64,000 nucleotides of DNA, taken from contig JAFSUB010000009.1 of assembly GCA_017445475.1 (NCBI GenBank), forward strand, positions 37,477-101,476, given 5' to 3'. Made by a program: the position numbers and the translations under genes. This stretch comes from Alphaproteobacteria bacterium (lineage in GTDB: Bacteria > Pseudomonadota > Alphaproteobacteria > RF32 > CAG-239). Shown in pieces: positions 26,840 through 35,250 of this stretch. The notes under the pieces are model-generated. The model was given only the letters and a program-made list of their open reading frames with translations. It was not told the DNA's origin and did not search any database. Position 1 is the first letter of the stretch. The number at the start of each line of letters is the position of its first letter.

Positions 26840-27100
26840 TTGCTAATATTGGGATTTTGTATTGGAGTATCATTTATTTTTGCATTGCTACTTGGTAAAG
26901 GAAATAATGGCTTTTTGGTAGGGTTAGGGACAAATTCTCTTATAAGAGAATTAAAGGATGAAAAGATTTTACCAGAAGACTTTATGAACACTGATGATTT
27001 TGAAAACAAATTACATAAAGTCATAGTAATTACAATTTGTGTTTTGGCAGTTATAATGATGATATTTGCACTTGTACTGCTTTTTATAAAAGAAGGGTAG
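26840..27100 (+). CDS. Small two-helix membrane protein, start uncertain
   Basis: 86 residues from TTG 26840: one hydrophobic helix at ~1-19 and another at ~62-83, with a charged loop between. The open frame extends upstream to about 26777 without ATG, GTG or TTG and there reads IKKSDLKNWIIVKFIRL, which looks like a natural N-terminus whose start would be an ATA codon. Either the TTG is used or the start has been mutated. No family recognised. Confidence 0.5.
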   Translation: MLILGFCIGVSFIFALLLGKGNNGFLVGLGTNSLIRELKDEKILPEDFMNTDDFENKLHKVIVITICVLAVIMMIFALVLLFIKEG

Positions 27101-27267
27101 ATATCATCATAGGTATTGTTTTACTATTCAAATAATGGAAAAAAATTTGAATCTGAAAACGGTTCTCGAAATTTCCGGTTCATAAGATGAAAATATAAAT
27201 TGGAATTTATTGATAAGAATGTAGTCTGTATATGTGGTTGCAATCTTTTTATATGAAAGGAATAAAA

Positions 27268-27438
27268 ATGTTAAATGTCATTTGTTATTGGTTGGTCGTT
27301 ATCGGCGCATTAAACTATGGTTTGATGGCTTTCGGGTATAATTTCTTGGAAAAATTGCCTGCAAACGTCGGCCAAATTGTGTCTATCGCCATTGCCATTG
27401 CCGCAATTTTGACGATTTATGCAAAATTGAAAAAGTAA
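27268..27438 (+). CDS. DUF378-family small membrane protein
   Basis: 56 residues with two membrane helices. The sequence NVICYWLVVIGALNYGLMAFG is followed by a second helix VGQIVSIAIAIAAILTIYA, the usual DUF378 (YuzA-like) pattern. ATG 27268 follows GAAAGGAAT. Function unknown. Confidence 0.8.
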   Translation: MLNVICYWLVVIGALNYGLMAFGYNFLEKLPANVGQIVSIAIAIAAILTIYAKLKK

Positions 27439-27462
27439 TTTTTAAAACAGATTTTATGTTTG

Positions 27463-27492
27463 AAAAAGCTCGATGTTTTATCGGGCTTTTTT
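27463..27492 (+). terminator. Rho-independent terminator
   Basis: AAAAAGCTCGAT (27463-27474) pairs with ATCGGGCTTTTTT (27480-27492). It ends the DUF378 gene transcript. Confidence 0.8.
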
Positions 27493-27591
27493 CAAAATGA
27501 GCATATTTCACCCAAAGCAGGAAGCTGAAAAATTGATGTTGCAAAAATGTTTTTTGCGTGTTAGAAATTAAGAAAAAACAAGGAGCTTAAT

Positions 27592-28044
27592 ATGAAAAAA
27601 ATACTGTTTTTGATGATGATGTTTCTGCCTTGCATGGTTTGGGCATCAGATGGTGTTGAAGGATATTGGACCACGATTGACGATGAAACAAACACCCCGA
27701 AAAGTGTTGTTCAAATCTATGAATATCAAGGCAAAATTTACGGGCGCGTGGTGGAATTGTTTCAAAACAAAGAGGCTGTGGCAGAGCTGCCGGATAAGCC
27801 CTTGATTAAAGGGTTAGATGTTATCTGGGATATGGAAAAGAAAAAAAATAAATACACAAACGGAAAAATTTTAGACCCGAAAACAGGCAAGGTTTATGCT
27901 TGCGATTTGTGGCGCGACGGGGACAAGCTGATTGTTCGGGGAAAAATTGCTTTTTTAGGCCGCAATCAAACTTGGGAGCAAAATACGACTTTTGAGCCGG
28001 AAACAACCGAAAAACCGGTGCCGAAAAAACCTCGCTTAAAATAG
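27592..28044 (+). CDS. Secreted DUF2147-type protein
   Basis: 150 residues with a signal peptide (~1-19, ending VWAS) and a single domain starting GVEGYWTTIDDETNTPKSVV and containing YGRVVEL, GLDVIWDM and GKILDPKTGKVYAC, the DUF2147 pattern. Members are predicted to be periplasmic beta-barrel proteins of unknown function. A short Pro/Lys tail follows. RBS AAGGAG precedes the ATG. Confidence 0.85.
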   Translation: MKKILFLMMMFLPCMVWASDGVEGYWTTIDDETNTPKSVVQIYEYQGKIYGRVVELFQNKEAVAELPDKPLIKGLDVIWDMEKKKNKYTNGKILDPKTGKVYACDLWRDGDKLIVRGKIAFLGRNQTWEQNTTFEPETTEKPVPKKPRLK

Positions 28045-28051
28045 ATATACC

Positions 28052-28083
28052 AATAAGCCACCTTAAACGGTGGCTTATCTTTT
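28052..28083 (+). terminator. Rho-independent terminator
   Basis: AATAAGCCACC (28052-28062) pairs with GGTGGCTTATC (28069-28079), followed by TTTTG, directly after the DUF2147 gene. Confidence 0.8.
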
Positions 28084-28182
28084 GTGGCCGAACCAAGCTT
28101 GCAGTTTTCGAGATGATTTTTTGTTTAACAAATATAAAGATTCTATTTATATAATATCAATATTGGAAAGTTTTGAGAGATA

Positions 28183-28626
28183 ATGATGCAAAAAGCACTT
28201 TTAATAATTGATGTTCAAAAATCTGCTGTTGTTAAACCGGAGATTGCAAAAAATATTGAAAAAATACAATATGAGTATGATGTGGTTTATGTTTCAAAAT
28301 TTACCAATACAGGCTCTCCATTATTGAAAATGCTAAACTGGTCCGGATATGACGATGAAACGCTTGCTTTTAAGCCAAAAAATAATGCAATTATATACAC
28401 TAAAACCGGTTATTCCTCTTATTTGCCGGAAATGAAAGAGTTTGATGAAATACATATTTGCGGTTTTGATACCGATGCCTGCGTTTATAAAACCGCAATG
28501 GATTTAGCTGAAATCGGGGTTCGCCCGGTTGTTTTGAAAGATTATTGTTTTAGCACCAATCAAGAATTTCATGATATGGGTATGAAACTTTTAGAAAGAA
28601 ACATCGGCACGATGAATATCAAATAA
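28183..28626 (+). CDS. Isochorismatase-family cysteine hydrolase
   Basis: 147 residues. The family triad is visible: Asp in LLIIDVQ (~10), Lys in IIYTKTGYSSYL (~70) and Cys in CGFDTDACVYKTA (~103). Members hydrolyse amide or ether bonds of small molecules such as nicotinamide or pyrazinamide; the substrate here is unknown. Two adjacent ATGs (28183 and 28186) follow GAGAGAT. A hairpin repeat begins immediately after the stop. Confidence 0.86.
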   Translation: MMQKALLIIDVQKSAVVKPEIAKNIEKIQYEYDVVYVSKFTNTGSPLLKMLNWSGYDDETLAFKPKNNAIIYTKTGYSSYLPEMKEFDEIHICGFDTDACVYKTAMDLAEIGVRPVVLKDYCFSTNQEFHDMGMKLLERNIGTMNIK

Positions 28627-28658
28627 TTAACTTCTGGGTGTCAAGAGCCAGAGGTTAA
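28627..28658 (+). repeat. Dispersed hairpin repeat, copy 1
   Basis: TTAACTTCTGG (28627-28637) and CCAGAGGTTAA (28648-28658) form a stem that starts on the base after the isochorismatase stop codon. Related hairpins occur at 30770, 32567 and 44082, with a diverged one at 39683. Confidence 0.75.
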
Positions 28659-29018
28659 AGTAACTTTTATTTTTGAATAACAAAAGTTTTTTCTGCCCTA
28701 TACGTATTGTTTGGGCTTTGATATAGATTCTATTAGGAAAAAATATTTAGTTGTTACAGATATTTTTAAGGTGAACATATATCCGAAATGAAGGTTCTTG
28801 AAAAAGACAAGGACGAGTATTTGACAAGAATAGAGGATATAAAGAAATGGCGCATAAATTTTGATTAAATGAATAACATAAGTCGTTTTCTCCCCCTATA
28901 TACACGATTTTGTTTTTGATATTATAAATTATTGTTGATTCCCAATAGATACTCTTTTATATTAAAGAAACAGAGAAGAATAAACATAATGCCAGATATA
29001 TGAATAAGGGTGCTGAAA
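28659..29018. other. AT-rich gap with repeat remnants
   Basis: No gene can be supported. It holds a weak ACTTTT/AAAAGT inverted repeat (28662-28689), a GCCCTATACG box near 28694 and a CCCCTATATA box near 28891 that resemble boxes at 38551 and 39736, and a 26-codon frame (28789-28869) lacking support. Confidence 0.5.
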
Positions 29019-29720
29019 ATGAAAATAAATACCGTAATTGAAGGCGAAAACAAAGATAAAAGTGTTTTATCAGTAGGTGATGATGTTATTATATCTACTT
29101 CTTTTTTAGGAAATGAAAAAATCAATAAAGAAAATGTTGCAAATCTAGAAGTATTATCAGAACATAAAACAGATGGTGATAATAATATCTATAAAATTAA
29201 AATTCTTTTTAATTCTAAAAAAGAAAGCACAATTTGTGTTGATAATGAAATTTATAACAAGTTAATGAAAATATGGCCGGAAAAGCAAAAAGATAGATTA
29301 CAAGAACTTTTATCTCAAGGATATAAAATAGTTGGGTACACAAGTTATTTTTTAGGAAGTGCCTTTGGAACTTCTACAATAGCTGGCCAGCTAGCTGCAA
29401 GAATGCAACGCCAACATAATATTTTATTACAAAAAGATACAAATGTAGAAATAGTCACGATTATTGAGGAAAGTTTTAAGGGGGAAGTCATAGAAAGGAA
29501 TAGATTTAGTTTTGTTGTTTCTCCCATAGGTGCAAAAGTTCAAACCTTACCTCAAACTACACAAATTCCTTCTGAAGATATAGAACACCTTTCCGTTATG
29601 AAAAAAGATAAATTATCACTTGAAGATTTAGAACGTTTAACCATTCTTCTTGAAAACGGAGAGATAACACAAAAAGAATATGATGAAAAAAGAGCAGAAA
29701 TTTATAATGGAAAGAAATAA
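29019..29720 (+). CDS. Unknown protein with C-terminal SHOCT-like motif
   Basis: 233 residues from ATG 29019 (AAGGG upstream). The N-terminal part is a beta-rich cytoplasmic-looking domain; the middle (~110-135) contains a small-residue segment YFLGSAFGTSTIAGQLAARM. The last ~30 residues (LEDLERLTILLENGEITQKE) match the short SHOCT oligomerisation/binding motif seen at the C-terminus of many bacterial proteins. A GTG three codons upstream could also start it. AT-rich and flanked by repeats. Confidence 0.65.
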   Translation: MKINTVIEGENKDKSVLSVGDDVIISTSFLGNEKINKENVANLEVLSEHKTDGDNNIYKIKILFNSKKESTICVDNEIYNKLMKIWPEKQKDRLQELLSQGYKIVGYTSYFLGSAFGTSTIAGQLAARMQRQHNILLQKDTNVEIVTIIEESFKGEVIERNRFSFVVSPIGAKVQTLPQTTQIPSEDIEHLSVMKKDKLSLEDLERLTILLENGEITQKEYDEKRAEIYNGKK

Positions 29721-30109
29721 ACTTTGTCTTGTCACTAAATGTTAAAAATTTTCTTTCAATTGTGATAAATAATAGGAAAATACATAGCGCCTTAAAAAAT
29801 AGAGATGGATTTTCATAACACCTTGATTTTCTTATCTTCTTATCCTTAAAAGTTCGAAGATTGTCTGGGGGATGGCATATTAGACATCAAACATTGCACA
29901 CGCGTTATCACACTGTGTGCCCTACGGGGCGGCTCATACTTCGCCGACATCTTAAAACGACTACGCCGTTTTTGCGATTCCGAACCAGCTTAAATGTTTG
30001 TATATAAAAGAAAAAATCGCCCTTAAAGACGATTTTTGAACTGTGGCTGGAGTGAGCTTGCAATTCTCGAACTAAAATTTTATGTCTCCAACTTGCTATA
30101 TACAGATAA
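29721..30109. other. Gene-free stretch with GC-rich patch and tRNA-Gln-like repeat
   Basis: 29885-29990 is clearly GC-richer than its surroundings and contains three short inverted repeats: GCACAC/GTGTGC, GGCG/CGCC and AAAACG/CGTTTT. It is followed by 30006-30050, which copies the 3' flank of tRNA-Gln (see the attachment-site entry). No protein gene is supported. Confidence 0.6.
30006..30050. repeat. Left copy of tRNA-Gln 3'-flank repeat (probable island boundary)
   Basis: AAAAGAAAAAATCGCC (30006-30021) and the 23-base block from GACGATTTTTGAAC to GGCTGG (30028-30050) are identical to 44437-44452 and 44459-44481. The right copy contains the tRNA-Gln terminator and reaches 7 bases into the tRNA 3' end. 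Weaker similarity continues on both sides. Confidence 0.75.
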
Positions 30110-30553
30110 TTACAACAAAAGTCTTTTCATTACATAATTCCACATTTCAGCTTCTTCTTCATCTGTATAATTGACATTTCCTTCATCATCAACATATTCA
30201 GCAAATAATTCACTAGATACGAGCATTTCTACTGAGCCTATAATATCAGGGTCCATTCCAATTTTATAACAATTTAATTTCATGGCACCTATTTCTCTTT
30301 GTGGCTCTGATGAATGTAGTAAATCATTCCAATCTTTGAAGTCAGAAATTTTTGCAACAATGTGTTGTGCATTCATTAATGTAATATCTTCATCTGTTCG
30401 TTTATTAGCCTTGGAAAATACATTATGAATATCAAAATGTTCTTGAGGCTCATTAAACATAGCTTCATTCTGATTAAAATTATTTTCTTTGAATAAATTG
30501 TAATCTTTAAGTAAAAGTTTAGCTTGTTGCTTGTAGTAATCTATTGTTGTCAT
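30110..30553 (-). CDS. Unknown acidic protein
   Basis: Not recognised. 147 residues from an ATG with AGAAGGAG eight bases upstream. Its beginning DYYKQQAKLLLKDY and the stretch AQHIVAKISDFKDWNDLLH resemble short regions found in several uncharacterised proteins, but no function follows from that. The C-terminal third is strongly acidic (DDEGNVNYTDEEEAEMW). First gene inside the probable island. Confidence 0.65.
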   Translation of the reverse strand: MTTIDYYKQQAKLLLKDYNLFKENNFNQNEAMFNEPQEHFDIHNVFSKANKRTDEDITLMNAQHIVAKISDFKDWNDLLHSSEPQREIGAMKLNCYKIGMDPDIIGSVEMLVSSELFAEYVDDEGNVNYTDEEEAEMWNYVMKRLLL

Positions 30554-30769
30554 AACAATAACTCCTTCTAACTGCGTTAATTATCACATATAAGCATTCG
30601 CAATCAAATAAATGATAACTAACTAAGGTTGTTATTATCATCACAATGTTGGTTGAATAAATCTTTGGGCGAATGACCTAGCTTACCAACAAGCATACTT
30701 GAATTAAAACATATAAAGTTAGAAAGTCAATAGGGAATAATAAATATTAAGAGAAAAAAATAATAATTT

Positions 30770-30800
30770 TTAACCTTGGTGTCTTAACAACCAGAAGTTA
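30770..30800. repeat. Dispersed hairpin repeat, copy 2
   Basis: TTAACCTTGG (30770-30779) and CCAGAAGTTA (30791-30800). The right arm overlaps the stop codon of the large serine recombinase (read on the minus strand: TAA then CTTCTGG). Confidence 0.7.
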
Positions 30801-32447
30801 GCAAGTTAATAAGACTTGTTGTTTAACCATTTTTACTTCATCTGCAATATTGGTATATGTTTCTATATCAGAAGTAGGGTCCTTGAACCATTGTGTTGGA
30901 TTGTTGCATTGAATAAACTTATCAAAAGGTGCTCTAACTGTATATTTCAATTCTTTACCGTTTAATGTACAATCTTTTATAAGCAGTTTAAGAAGTTTGT
31001 TTTGCTTGTTTGGTGTAGCATTATGCATTATATCAGATAAATTACCAGCTATATCAAGTAAGTTGTCAACAGTAGCTTTAATGTCTTTGGTTATTTCCTT
31101 ATATCTAGCAATAGATTCTTCTAAACGTTTTCTTTCATCTGCAATAGCAGCAATATTACGTTTATATATATCATCTCTTATGTTACCAGACACATATAAA
31201 CTAGTAAGATCATCTTCTTTATTTTCTAAAGTTTGAAGTTCAGCTTGCAAATTGCGTTTAATACCTGCATTTAATGAAGCTTTTTCTTCCATGTTGTTTT
31301 GAACATTTTTCTTTAATACAGCTAAGACTTTTGAAGGTATATTGATTTTACTAAACAATTCATTATCTAATTGAGCAAATAATACATCTTCATTAACGTT
31401 ACATTGATTGCAATTACCTCTTAGATGACTACATTTATGAGTTACATATTTTTTACCATTTTTGAAATGTCTTTCTGGAGTAATAGCACAACCACAAGTA
31501 GCACATCTGATTAAACCTCTAAAAGCAAATGGTATAGCTTTATATTCTTGTTCATGACTGAAAACTTCACGACTTTTAGATTTAAATACTTCCTGAACTT
31601 TATCAAATAAAACCTTTGAGATGATTGGCTCATATATATGCGGAATAAGTTTGCCTTTAATTTTCATCATACCATAATAAAATGGATTTTTCAGTATATC
31701 TTCTATCTTATTGCGGCTAATAAATGTGCGTTTACCAAATTTAGGTGAGTTTTTATAATGGTTTTTCTCTTTAGATGTTAAACCTAATTCTCTTGCTTTA
31801 TACCAGATACTTTGTAAAGAATGTAAACCGGTAGCATATTCTTCAAACAATTTTTTAATGATTGAAGCTCTTTCTTTATCAACAACAATAGTAGCTTTTC
31901 TATCTTCATCTCTTTCATTTAAATAACCGATTGGAGCTAAACCTTGCCATTTACCATCTGACCAGTTTTTTCTTTGGCTTGCTTTCACTTTATCAATCAT
32001 AGTGTTAACTTGAAAATTAGCCATTAAGACATGCATATTCCAGAATGTTAAGTCAGTTGCAGCAGAATCTTTTGTAATAATCAAGCTTTCTTTTAAAAAA
32101 TGAATTTCAATCTTTCCTTCTTTGCGAAGCTGATTTAATAAGAATGTATCATCGAAAGACCTTTGCAATCTATCTACATAATTGACTATTATAGCTACTT
32201 TTCCTTGACAAGTTTGAGCATATTCAAGCATTTCATGATATTGTTTGCGTTCACCTCTTGTTGAGCTTTCATCAATGCTAAAATCTTTTAAGATAATCAA
32301 ATTATTATCTTTACAATATTGTTCAAGATTTTCGGCTTGCACATCAAGAGATACACCTTCATCTTTTTGACGTTTTGAAGACACACGACAAAAAAGTATG
32401 GCTTGTGTGCATACTTCATTTGGGTCAAAATTCTTTTTAGTCTTCAT
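30798..32447 (-). CDS. Large serine recombinase
   Basis: Site-specific recombinase that cuts and rejoins DNA through a serine; enzymes of this architecture integrate and excise mobile elements. 549 residues: resolvase catalytic domain with FCRVSSKRQ (catalytic Ser 23) and DRLQRSFDD; a recombinase domain (~165-280; GLAPIGYLNERDED, NPFYYGMMK); a zinc ribbon (CATCGC near 318 with a later Cys-rich pair CSHLRGNCNQC); and a coiled coil (~400-450). ATG 32447 follows AAAGGAT. It lies near the left end of the island, as expected for the integrase. Large serine recombinases do not usually target tRNA genes. Confidence 0.93.
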   Translation of the reverse strand: MKTKKNFDPNEVCTQAILFCRVSSKRQKDEGVSLDVQAENLEQYCKDNNLIILKDFSIDESSTRGERKQYHEMLEYAQTCQGKVAIIVNYVDRLQRSFDDTFLLNQLRKEGKIEIHFLKESLIITKDSAATDLTFWNMHVLMANFQVNTMIDKVKASQRKNWSDGKWQGLAPIGYLNERDEDRKATIVVDKERASIIKKLFEEYATGLHSLQSIWYKARELGLTSKEKNHYKNSPKFGKRTFISRNKIEDILKNPFYYGMMKIKGKLIPHIYEPIISKVLFDKVQEVFKSKSREVFSHEQEYKAIPFAFRGLIRCATCGCAITPERHFKNGKKYVTHKCSHLRGNCNQCNVNEDVLFAQLDNELFSKINIPSKVLAVLKKNVQNNMEEKASLNAGIKRNLQAELQTLENKEDDLTSLYVSGNIRDDIYKRNIAAIADERKRLEESIARYKEITKDIKATVDNLLDIAGNLSDIMHNATPNKQNKLLKLLIKDCTLNGKELKYTVRAPFDKFIQCNNPTQWFKDPTSDIETYTNIADEVKMVKQQVLLTC

Positions 32448-32566
32448 ATTTCAATCCTTTCACTAGTTTATATAAATATAATAACGTGTTTCATAGGAAA
32501 AGTAAGCGATTATTTTACACATTCTAACGTTTTCGAACTAATTTTTTACTGATTTTTCAGAGTGTT

Positions 32567-32594
32567 AACTTCTGGTTATTGGGAACCAGAAGTT
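32567..32594. repeat. Dispersed hairpin repeat, copy 3 (perfect)
   Basis: AACTTCTGGTT (32567-32577) and AACCAGAAGTT (32584-32594) are perfect 11-base arms with a 6-base loop. The stop codon of the 55-residue gene falls at the edge of the loop. Confidence 0.8.
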
Positions 32595-32743
32595 GTTTCA
32601 TCATCATTATTATTATTTGTAATTTCTGCCAGTTCAGTGAAGAAACTTATTAAATCTTGAGTGATGATATTAACTTCTTCATCTGGCATATCTGGATAGT
32701 AAGGTAATAATGATTTTTTTAATTCAAAAATAGGATTAGTCAT
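32576..32743 (-). CDS. Small acidic protein upstream of the recombinase
   Basis: 55 residues, not recognised. ATG 32743 is preceded by GAAAGGAATTGAAAT, almost the same leader as the large recombinase gene downstream. The sequence is acidic (PDMPDEEVNIITQD, then NNNNDDE). A TATAAT -10 element lies at 32776-32781 on the same strand. It ends inside a hairpin repeat. Its position suggests co-expression with the recombinase, possibly as an accessory factor; this is inference. Confidence 0.55.
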   Translation of the reverse strand: MTNPIFELKKSLLPYYPDMPDEEVNIITQDLISFFTELAEITNNNNDDETTSGSQ

Positions 32744-32775
32744 ATTTCAATTCCTTTCTGTGTTATTAATTACAC

Positions 32776-32781
32776 ATTATA
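32776..32781 (-). promoter_or_regulatory. -10 element, shared island promoter motif
   Basis: On the minus strand, AGAATTCTATAATG includes TATAAT 33 bases before the 55-residue gene. The same 14-base motif precedes the 260-residue gene at 40722-40727. Confidence 0.5.
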
Positions 32782-32874
32782 GAATTCTCAAAATTACGCA
32801 TTTCTACTGAATTAATTTTCCATTATGATGATTTTTTTTGAAAACTTATGTTTTTGCAAAATATAAGTTAAATA

Positions 32875-33474
32875 TTATCTTGCTTGTCTGTCTAAATATC
32901 TTCTTAAAGTGCCGCGGCCAACGCCTAAAATGCGGGCAATTTCAGATTTTGACAGATGTTTATCCAATAATTTTTGGATTTTTTTGCTGTTTTTGCTTAA
33001 TTTCAGCTTTTTTGATTCTGCCGTAAACGGACGTCCAAGCTTTTTGCCTTGTGCCTTAATATTTGCTAGGCTTGATTTTGTTCTATCTGAAATTAGTTTT
33101 CTTTCAATTTCAGCAGCTAAACCGAAAGCAAATGCCAAAACTTTACTTTGTATATCATTGCCTAAGCGATAATTTTCTTTTAATGTCCATACTTGGCAAT
33201 TTTTATTTAAGCAAGTTTCCAAAATCCGCATAACTTCCAGCAGGGAGCGACCTAAACGCGAAATTTCACAAGAGATTAACACATCATTTTCTTGCAAATT
33301 ATCAAGCAATTCCCCGAGTTTTCGGTTTTTAAGTGCTTTTCTGGAAGATATTTTTTCTTCCACCCATGTATCAATTTTTATGTTATTTTTGAGTGCAAAG
33401 TTTTCTATTTCAAAACGCTGATGTTCAAGTGTTTGCTTATTTGAACTAACCCTTATATATCCGATGTTTGCCAT
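32875..33474 (-). CDS. Small serine recombinase (resolvase/invertase type)
   Basis: 199 residues: catalytic domain with YIRVSSNKQ (Ser 10, the same position as in gamma-delta resolvase), EISRLGRSLLEV and the E-helix EIERKLISDRTK; linker GKKLGRP; C-terminal helix-turn-helix (LSKSEIARILGVGRGTLRRYL). Such enzymes resolve transposon cointegrates or invert DNA segments. GGAG lies 10 bases before ATG 33474; a TTG at 33480 is an alternative. Confidence 0.92.
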   Translation of the reverse strand: MANIGYIRVSSNKQTLEHQRFEIENFALKNNIKIDTWVEEKISSRKALKNRKLGELLDNLQENDVLISCEISRLGRSLLEVMRILETCLNKNCQVWTLKENYRLGNDIQSKVLAFAFGLAAEIERKLISDRTKSSLANIKAQGKKLGRPFTAESKKLKLSKNSKKIQKLLDKHLSKSEIARILGVGRGTLRRYLDRQAR

Positions 33475-33500
33475 ATTCAAAAGTCTCCAAAAATATGTTA

Positions 33501-33544
33501 AAAAACTGGCCCATTTAATAGAACAATAAAATCAACCAGTTTTT
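33501..33544. terminator. Inverted repeat between divergent genes
   Basis: AAAAACTGG (33501-33509) and CCAGTTTTT (33536-33544) with a 26-base loop, just upstream of the resolvase start. It could be a terminator or a binding site for the recombinase. Confidence 0.4.
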
Positions 33545-33718
33545 TGCACTTACGCACTTTTTATTCAAAAATTGTAAAACATAGAAAATATAAGGCTTCC
33601 GAGAGTTTTGCTATAATTAGCATTTAGCGTTTAAAGCATCTTTTTACTCTTTGGCTTAAAACGTTGGTTTGAGGCAAAATACAGGCAATGAAGTTAATCT
33701 TTGCAAGAGATGTCTTTT

Positions 33719-34717
33719 ATGGTCAATATTCACCACATACAATATTCAGTCGGACAAGGTGGTTTACATCTTGGTATAATTGGTGATTATGCCTATGTTT
33801 ATGATTGCGGTGGATATGGCGTTAATGTTAATTGGCCACAAATTTTTAATGATGTTGTGAATAAATTATCTAAGGTTGATACATTGGATATTTTTATCCC
33901 TCATCTGCATAAAGACCATTATAATAATACCGTAGGTTTAATATCAACCATCAGTAATACAGTGCAAGAAATAAATATTTATCTGCCACCGATGAATGAT
34001 ATTGAAAAAATAATGCTGATTTGTGAATATCACGCCGATATTGATGATTCTGATGAAAAGTTTGATGATGAGTATATAAACCTTGTATTAACGGGAAAAT
34101 TCGCGGATATTAAAGAATCCAAAAAAATAAAATATGTAAACATATTTACTAGGGATAAAACCATTAGCGATGATATAATTCTTCGTTCTTATACCACTAA
34201 TATTTCTTCATGTTATCAGAAAAAATTTGAACGAGAATTAAACATCAATCCTGCTGATTTAGCAAGCGAAATACAAAGACAAGGTAATAAATTTTGGCAC
34301 ATGGCAATTAATGCTTTCAAAAATGTATTTAAGGCAAAACGCGTTACAAATCATATAATGTTAACTCTATATTGCGGTAAGAAATACCAAACCTGTTGCA
34401 GAGATAAAATAAATTGGTTGCACACTGGTGATGCTTATATGACGACATATCGGCAATTAGAAGGTTTTGTTAAAGCTTTTGAGAAATTATTATCAAACGT
34501 TAATTTTGCACAAATACCACACCACGGCTCGCAGAATAATCACGACTGTAAATTTGCTCATATTTTTAATTGCTGTTGCTATTTTTACTACACCACACAG
34601 GATAAGACAAACAAATATAAGGGAATTACTAAATCTCACATCTGTGATCTGAATTTGTTGCCTTGCAGACAAATTCTGCCGGTATCAGATAACCCATTAA
34701 CTCAACTTAAACTTTAG
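33719..34717 (+). CDS. Metallo-beta-lactamase-fold hydrolase, ComEC/Rec2-like
   Basis: About 332 residues. Metal-binding motifs: HLHKDH (62-67), a GDA (LHTGDAY, ~240) and PHHGSQ (~262), preceded by SVGQGGLHLG typical of ComEC-type domains. No membrane segments or signal peptide, so it is the free hydrolase domain rather than a DNA uptake channel. The substrate is unknown; nucleases and phosphodiesterases are in this group. The start is uncertain between ATG 33710 and 33719; AAGAG suits the latter. First gene of a four-gene run (MBL, PH-domain protein, lipoprotein, ankyrin protein) in the island. Confidence 0.8.
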   Translation: MVNIHHIQYSVGQGGLHLGIIGDYAYVYDCGGYGVNVNWPQIFNDVVNKLSKVDTLDIFIPHLHKDHYNNTVGLISTISNTVQEINIYLPPMNDIEKIMLICEYHADIDDSDEKFDDEYINLVLTGKFADIKESKKIKYVNIFTRDKTISDDIILRSYTTNISSCYQKKFERELNINPADLASEIQRQGNKFWHMAINAFKNVFKAKRVTNHIMLTLYCGKKYQTCCRDKINWLHTGDAYMTTYRQLEGFVKAFEKLLSNVNFAQIPHHGSQNNHDCKFAHIFNCCCYFYYTTQDKTNKYKGITKSHICDLNLLPCRQILPVSDNPLTQLKL

Positions 34718-34731
34718 GAAAGGAACTTAAA

Positions 34732-35250
34732 ATGACTGGTAATAATATAAAAAATAGTGAAGAACTTAAATATATTTCTAAAAATTTAACCAAAGAAGAG
34801 AAAATTTTAGTTGCGGCAAAGACCTGTGGTTGGTTTTATAAACCTTTTTGCTATTTTTTTTCCATCTTTCTTACATTTGTATTTCTCATCTGTATAATTA
34901 ACACCGATGAAAGTGAATTTTATGATGTATTTATCGGTTCTTTAATCGCATACCCTATTATAATGCTTCCAATAGTTTGGATTTGGTTTACTTTTAAGGC
35001 AATGGAAATGGCTGTTACAAATAAAAGAGTTATACATAAAAAAGGTATATTTATTCATAAAACAGATGAACTAAGATTACAAAAAGTTGAGTCTATAAAT
35101 ATTAGAAAAAGTTTTTGGGGATTAATATTCGGTTATGCAACAATTGTGTTTACTGGAACAGGTAATCAAGTTGTAAAATTTTCAGGAATTGCACATCCTC
35201 AAGAGATAAAGAACGAAATAGATGAGGTATTTGAAGTATATGCAAAATAA
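34732..35250 (+). CDS. Membrane protein with bacterial PH domain
   Basis: 172 residues: two membrane helices (~40-60 and ~70-92) and a C-terminal bPH domain with AVTNKRVIHKKGIFIHKTDELRLQKV-type sequence (written here in parts: TNKRVIHKKG, ELRLQKVESI) and FTGTGNQVVKF. ATG 34732 follows GGAAAGGA. It lies 14 bases after the MBL gene and overlaps the next gene, so an operon is likely. Confidence 0.85.
   Translation: MTGNNIKNSEELKYISKNLTKEEKILVAAKTCGWFYKPFCYFFSIFLTFVFLICIINTDESEFYDVFIGSLIAYPIIMLPIVWIWFTFKAMEMAVTNKRVIHKKGIFIHKTDELRLQKVESINIRKSFWGLIFGYATIVFTGTGNQVVKFSGIAHPQEIKNEIDEVFEVYAK

Noticed and set aside
28789..28869. A 26-codon frame (MKVLEKDKDEYLTR)
   Set aside because: Too short, with no ribosome binding site; possibly a fragment of a decayed gene, but it cannot be supported.
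30006..30075. A second tRNA gene next to the left repeat
   Set aside because: Only the last few bases of the tRNA 3' end and its terminator are copied; no acceptor stem or anticodon arm can be formed.
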